A stretch of 64,000 nt of DNA, taken from positions 124,001 to 188,000 of the forward strand of contig NZ_JAGHKO010000001.1 of the NCBI RefSeq assembly GCF_017742245.1, in the 5' to 3' direction. Numbering within the stretch: the stretch's first letter is position 1; the number at the start of each line of letters is the position of its first letter. The translations under genes and the position numbers were made by a program. Source of the DNA: Niastella soli (GTDB taxonomy: Bacteria > Bacteroidota > Bacteroidia > Chitinophagales > Chitinophagaceae). Below, one piece after another: positions 62,184-64,000 of the stretch. The notes beneath the pieces were generated by a model. That model did not search any database. It saw only the letters and a program-made list of their open reading frames with translations, and was not told where the DNA came from.

Positions 62184-62675
62184 TTACACTTTATACTTTA
62201 CCTGTTTCACCTTGAACGACCATGTTATTAAGCATTCCGCCACCTTCTCGCCTTGTTCATTTATGCCTATTGATGTGGTTACGCAGGTTTGCGCTTCACC
62301 GGTTTCAACAGCCTTTTCAATGGCATTCAACAGCAGGGCGCCATCTTTACACTCGAAGCGGGTCCGCCCCGTTGCTTTCTTGAAATAACCGGCCTCAAAC
62401 CTCGTCACCAGCATGCTCAAAGGCGGTTTTCGATTATATACATGCGCCATTGCCAGCGAACCGGAACTCATTTCAGCCGCCATGGCCAAACAGGCAAAAT
62501 AAGTAGAGCGAAAAGGATTTTGGGAGAACCATTTGTACGGCACCGTGACCACACAATGCTGTTCATCAATTTCCCTTACACGCACTCCTGAAAAGAATGC
62601 GGCGGGGAGTTTGGAAAACAAATACAGCCTGAATAATACAGGGCTCTTTAACGATTGTATGAATTTATTTGGCAT
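62184..62675 (-). CDS. DUF4442 hotdog-fold thioesterase
   Basis: 163 residues. The DUF4442 pattern is visible: FSGVRVREIDEQHCVVTVPY, NPFRSTYFACLAMAAEMSSG with the helix that carries the putative catalytic acidic residue, and a final TSIGINEQGEKVAECLITWS. PaaI-like hotdog proteins hydrolyse acyl-CoA thioesters; the substrate here is unknown. It lies 18 nt before the nuclease gene and 23 nt after the small membrane protein gene. Confidence 0.85.
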   Translation of the reverse strand: MPNKFIQSLKSPVLFRLYLFSKLPAAFFSGVRVREIDEQHCVVTVPYKWFSQNPFRSTYFACLAMAAEMSSGSLAMAHVYNRKPPLSMLVTRFEAGYFKKATGRTRFECKDGALLLNAIEKAVETGEAQTCVTTSIGINEQGEKVAECLITWSFKVKQVKYKV

Positions 62676-62698
62676 GAAGGAAAGGTTACATGTTCAAA

Positions 62699-63217
62699 TT
62701 ATCTCGCCTTATTTGAAAAAGCGCGATGGCTCTTTTCCATATATTCAACAAACTCAATGAATTGTTGCCTTTTAACCAGCTCACGCAACGACAGATAATA
62801 GCTTTTTGAAGTGCTTTTAACAATCATAACCCGGGTATTGCGCAGTGCAATGAAAATTGAATATACCCCTAATGCCATTGGAAGTACTATTATCAGCACC
62901 CTCTCCACATCAATCCTCCACAATCCAAAAAGAAAGAAAATATAATACAGGTCCCGCAAAGCATAGCCGATCAAAGCAAGGCCGACAATCAATACCCACC
63001 ACCAGTTTTTAAGGTCCTTCCCATCACGCACCTCTATGGCACTTATTGAATCCATTGGAATGGTCTCGTAATTAAATTCATTTCGCAACAAATGCAGCCG
63101 CCCCTCCGAAATACCAAACCTTTCTCCTTTAAAAAGGTAGGGATTCTTCCTGGCTGTTGGATCACTTCTTTTTTCAGAGGATAAGGGTGAAATTTTAAAA
63201 AGGAAATTGGAATTCAT
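62699..63217 (-). CDS. Small membrane protein with two helices, family not recognised
   Basis: 172 residues. A polar N-terminal part with strand-like YLFKGERFGISEGRLHLLR and IPMDSISAIEVRDGKDLKNW suggests a PH-like fold. Two hydrophobic stretches follow (WVLIVGLALIGYALRDLYYIF and VLIIVLPMALGVYSIFIAL), then a basic C-terminal helix with LRELVKRQQFIEFVEYMEK. Likely an inner-membrane protein. It may be the first gene of the three-gene run with thioesterase and nuclease, since a strong terminator isolates it from lysA. Confidence 0.7.
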   Translation of the reverse strand: MNSNFLFKISPLSSEKRSDPTARKNPYLFKGERFGISEGRLHLLRNEFNYETIPMDSISAIEVRDGKDLKNWWWVLIVGLALIGYALRDLYYIFFLFGLWRIDVERVLIIVLPMALGVYSIFIALRNTRVMIVKSTSKSYYLSLRELVKRQQFIEFVEYMEKSHRAFSNKAR

Positions 63218-63250
63218 AGTGTTGGATAAACTCTTTTCAGACGTTGAATG

Positions 63251-63288
63251 TAAAATAAAACCCCGACAGTTGTCGGGGTTTTATTTTA
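63251..63288. terminator. Terminator overlapping the lysA stop codon
   Basis: A nearly perfect stem TAAAATAAAACCCCGACA / TGTCGGGGTTTTATTTTA with a 2-nt loop (centre 63269-63270). It overlaps the last codon of lysA at 63286-63288, so the hairpin forms immediately at the end of translation. The flanking A and T runs allow action in both directions. Confidence 0.88.
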
Positions 63289-64000
63289 TAATACTTCTAT
63301 TTGATTTTTTAACAGGTCTTCAAATTCATCGCGCCGGCGAATAAGATGCGCTTTCCCATCTTTAATAAGCACCTCGGCAGGTTTCAATCGCGAGTTAAAG
63401 TTGCTCGACATTTCAAAACCATAAGCTCCGGCATTATAGAATACCAGGTAATCACCTTCCCGAACTTCGTGCAATTTGCGGTCCCAGGCAAATGTATCGG
63501 TTTCACAAATGTTCCCTACCACAGTATATATTCGCTCGGGGCCATTGGGGTTACTGATATTTTCAATATGATGATACGCCTCATAGAACATAGGGCGGAT
63601 CAGATGGTTGAACCCACTGTTCACACCGGCAAATACGGTGGCCGGGGTTTGTTTTACCACATTGGTCTTTACTATAAAATAACCGCATTGGCTTACCAGG
63701 TATTTGCCTGGTTCAAACCATACCTGCAGTTTTCTACCGGTCTCTTTTTCAAAGTTCTTGAAGGCAACAGCCATTTTCTGACCCAGGGTATTTACATCTG
63801 TTTCCGGATCACCGGGCTGGTAAGGTACTTTGAAACCACTGCCCAGGTCAATAAACTCCAGGTCGGGGAAATGCGAGGTGATCTCGAACATCACATCCAG
63901 CCCTTCCATAAACACGCCAATGTCCTTGATCTCACTACCGGTGTGCATATGCACGCCCGTTACTTTCATTTTAGCGGATTTTACAACGCGCTCAATGTGT
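63286..64000 (-). CDS. lysA: Diaminopimelate decarboxylase, C-terminal part
   Basis: The frame stays open to the window edge, so about 237 C-terminal residues are visible. GVHMHTGSEIKD and LEFIDLGSGFKVPY (PLP phosphate-binding Gly run), then WFEPGKYLVSQCGYFIVKTN, CETDTFAWDRKL with the active-site Cys, and YNAGAYGFEMSSNFNSRLKP match LysA fold-III decarboxylases. The PLP-binding lysine lies upstream of the window. It converts meso-diaminopimelate to L-lysine in the cytoplasm. Confidence 0.93.
   Translation of the reverse strand, partial: HIERVVKSAKMKVTGVHMHTGSEIKDIGVFMEGLDVMFEITSHFPDLEFIDLGSGFKVPYQPGDPETDVNTLGQKMAVAFKNFEKETGRKLQVWFEPGKYLVSQCGYFIVKTNVVKQTPATVFAGVNSGFNHLIRPMFYEAYHHIENISNPNGPERIYTVVGNICETDTFAWDRKLHEVREGDYLVFYNAGAYGFEMSSNFNSRLKPAEVLIKDGKAHLIRRRDEFEDLLKNQIEVL

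Overview
The window looks like chromosomal DNA of a Bacteroidota species, most likely family Chitinophagaceae (Niastella/Chitinophaga-like). This is inferred from two SusC/SusD pairs, two large secreted proteins with type IX secretion sorting domains, a textbook Bacteroidota promoter (TTTG, 19 nt, TAnnTTTG), a TSP3/OmpA outer-membrane protein, and start codons without clear Shine-Dalgarno sequences. No tRNA, rRNA, CRISPR array, transposase or phage gene was seen.

Layout. (1) 1-8170, minus strand: a polysaccharide-utilisation operon, SusC - SusD - Ig-like lipoprotein - GntR regulator - PL6 lyase (cut by the window start). Its promoter carries two perfect tandem GntR-type operators. (2) 8460-27130, minus strand: twelve co-directional genes, AGE epimerase - FAD oxidoreductase - SusC - SusD - DUF5018 lipoprotein - GHL10 glycosidase - DUF5009/NagX-like membrane protein - sodium:solute symporter - two SGNH esterases - alpha/beta esterase - DUF4434 protein. 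The string ends in a strong terminator and is faced by a divergent ROK regulator. Epimerase, symporter, NagX-like protein and esterases together suggest scavenging of an acylated N-acetylhexosamine glycan. (3) 28.5-36.5 kb: single genes, including an unknown secreted protein, an FAD amine-oxidase-like protein, a polytopic membrane protein, a kelch lipoprotein, an RMD1-family protein and a SET-domain methyltransferase with a lysine-rich repeat tail. (4) 37.3-44 kb: a GH127-type arabinofuranosidase, a DUF885 protein, a DapA-family lyase and an AraC regulator, separated by conspicuous heptanucleotide arrays. (5) 44.3-55.4 kb: two convergent T9SS cargo proteins, a relic signal-peptide fragment of a paralogue, and a DUF5723/TSP3/OmpA protein. 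(6) 56.6-59.9 kb: a phosphorelay of hybrid histidine kinase, HPt protein and LytTR regulator. (7) 59.9-64 kb: an RNA-like intergenic region, then a beta-CASP nuclease, a hotdog thioesterase, a small membrane protein and partial lysA.

The most unusual feature is the intergenic DNA. Many spacers are built from short words repeated in strict phase: 7 bp (GGCA-centred, GTGA-centred, CTGCCTT, AGGAAGT), 8 bp (AACGTGTC, AACTGATC) or 11 bp (GACCTAACAGG, CGTACATATCC). Two composite heptad elements flank the DapA-family gene and keep the 7-bp register through a non-repetitive centre. Some arrays abut stop codons or enter coding sequence: one SGNH esterase has repeat-derived residues ahead of its signal peptide, and the AGE epimerase ends in heptad sequence. 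Function is unknown. Cyanobacterial heptanucleotide STRR repeats are the nearest described parallel I know of.
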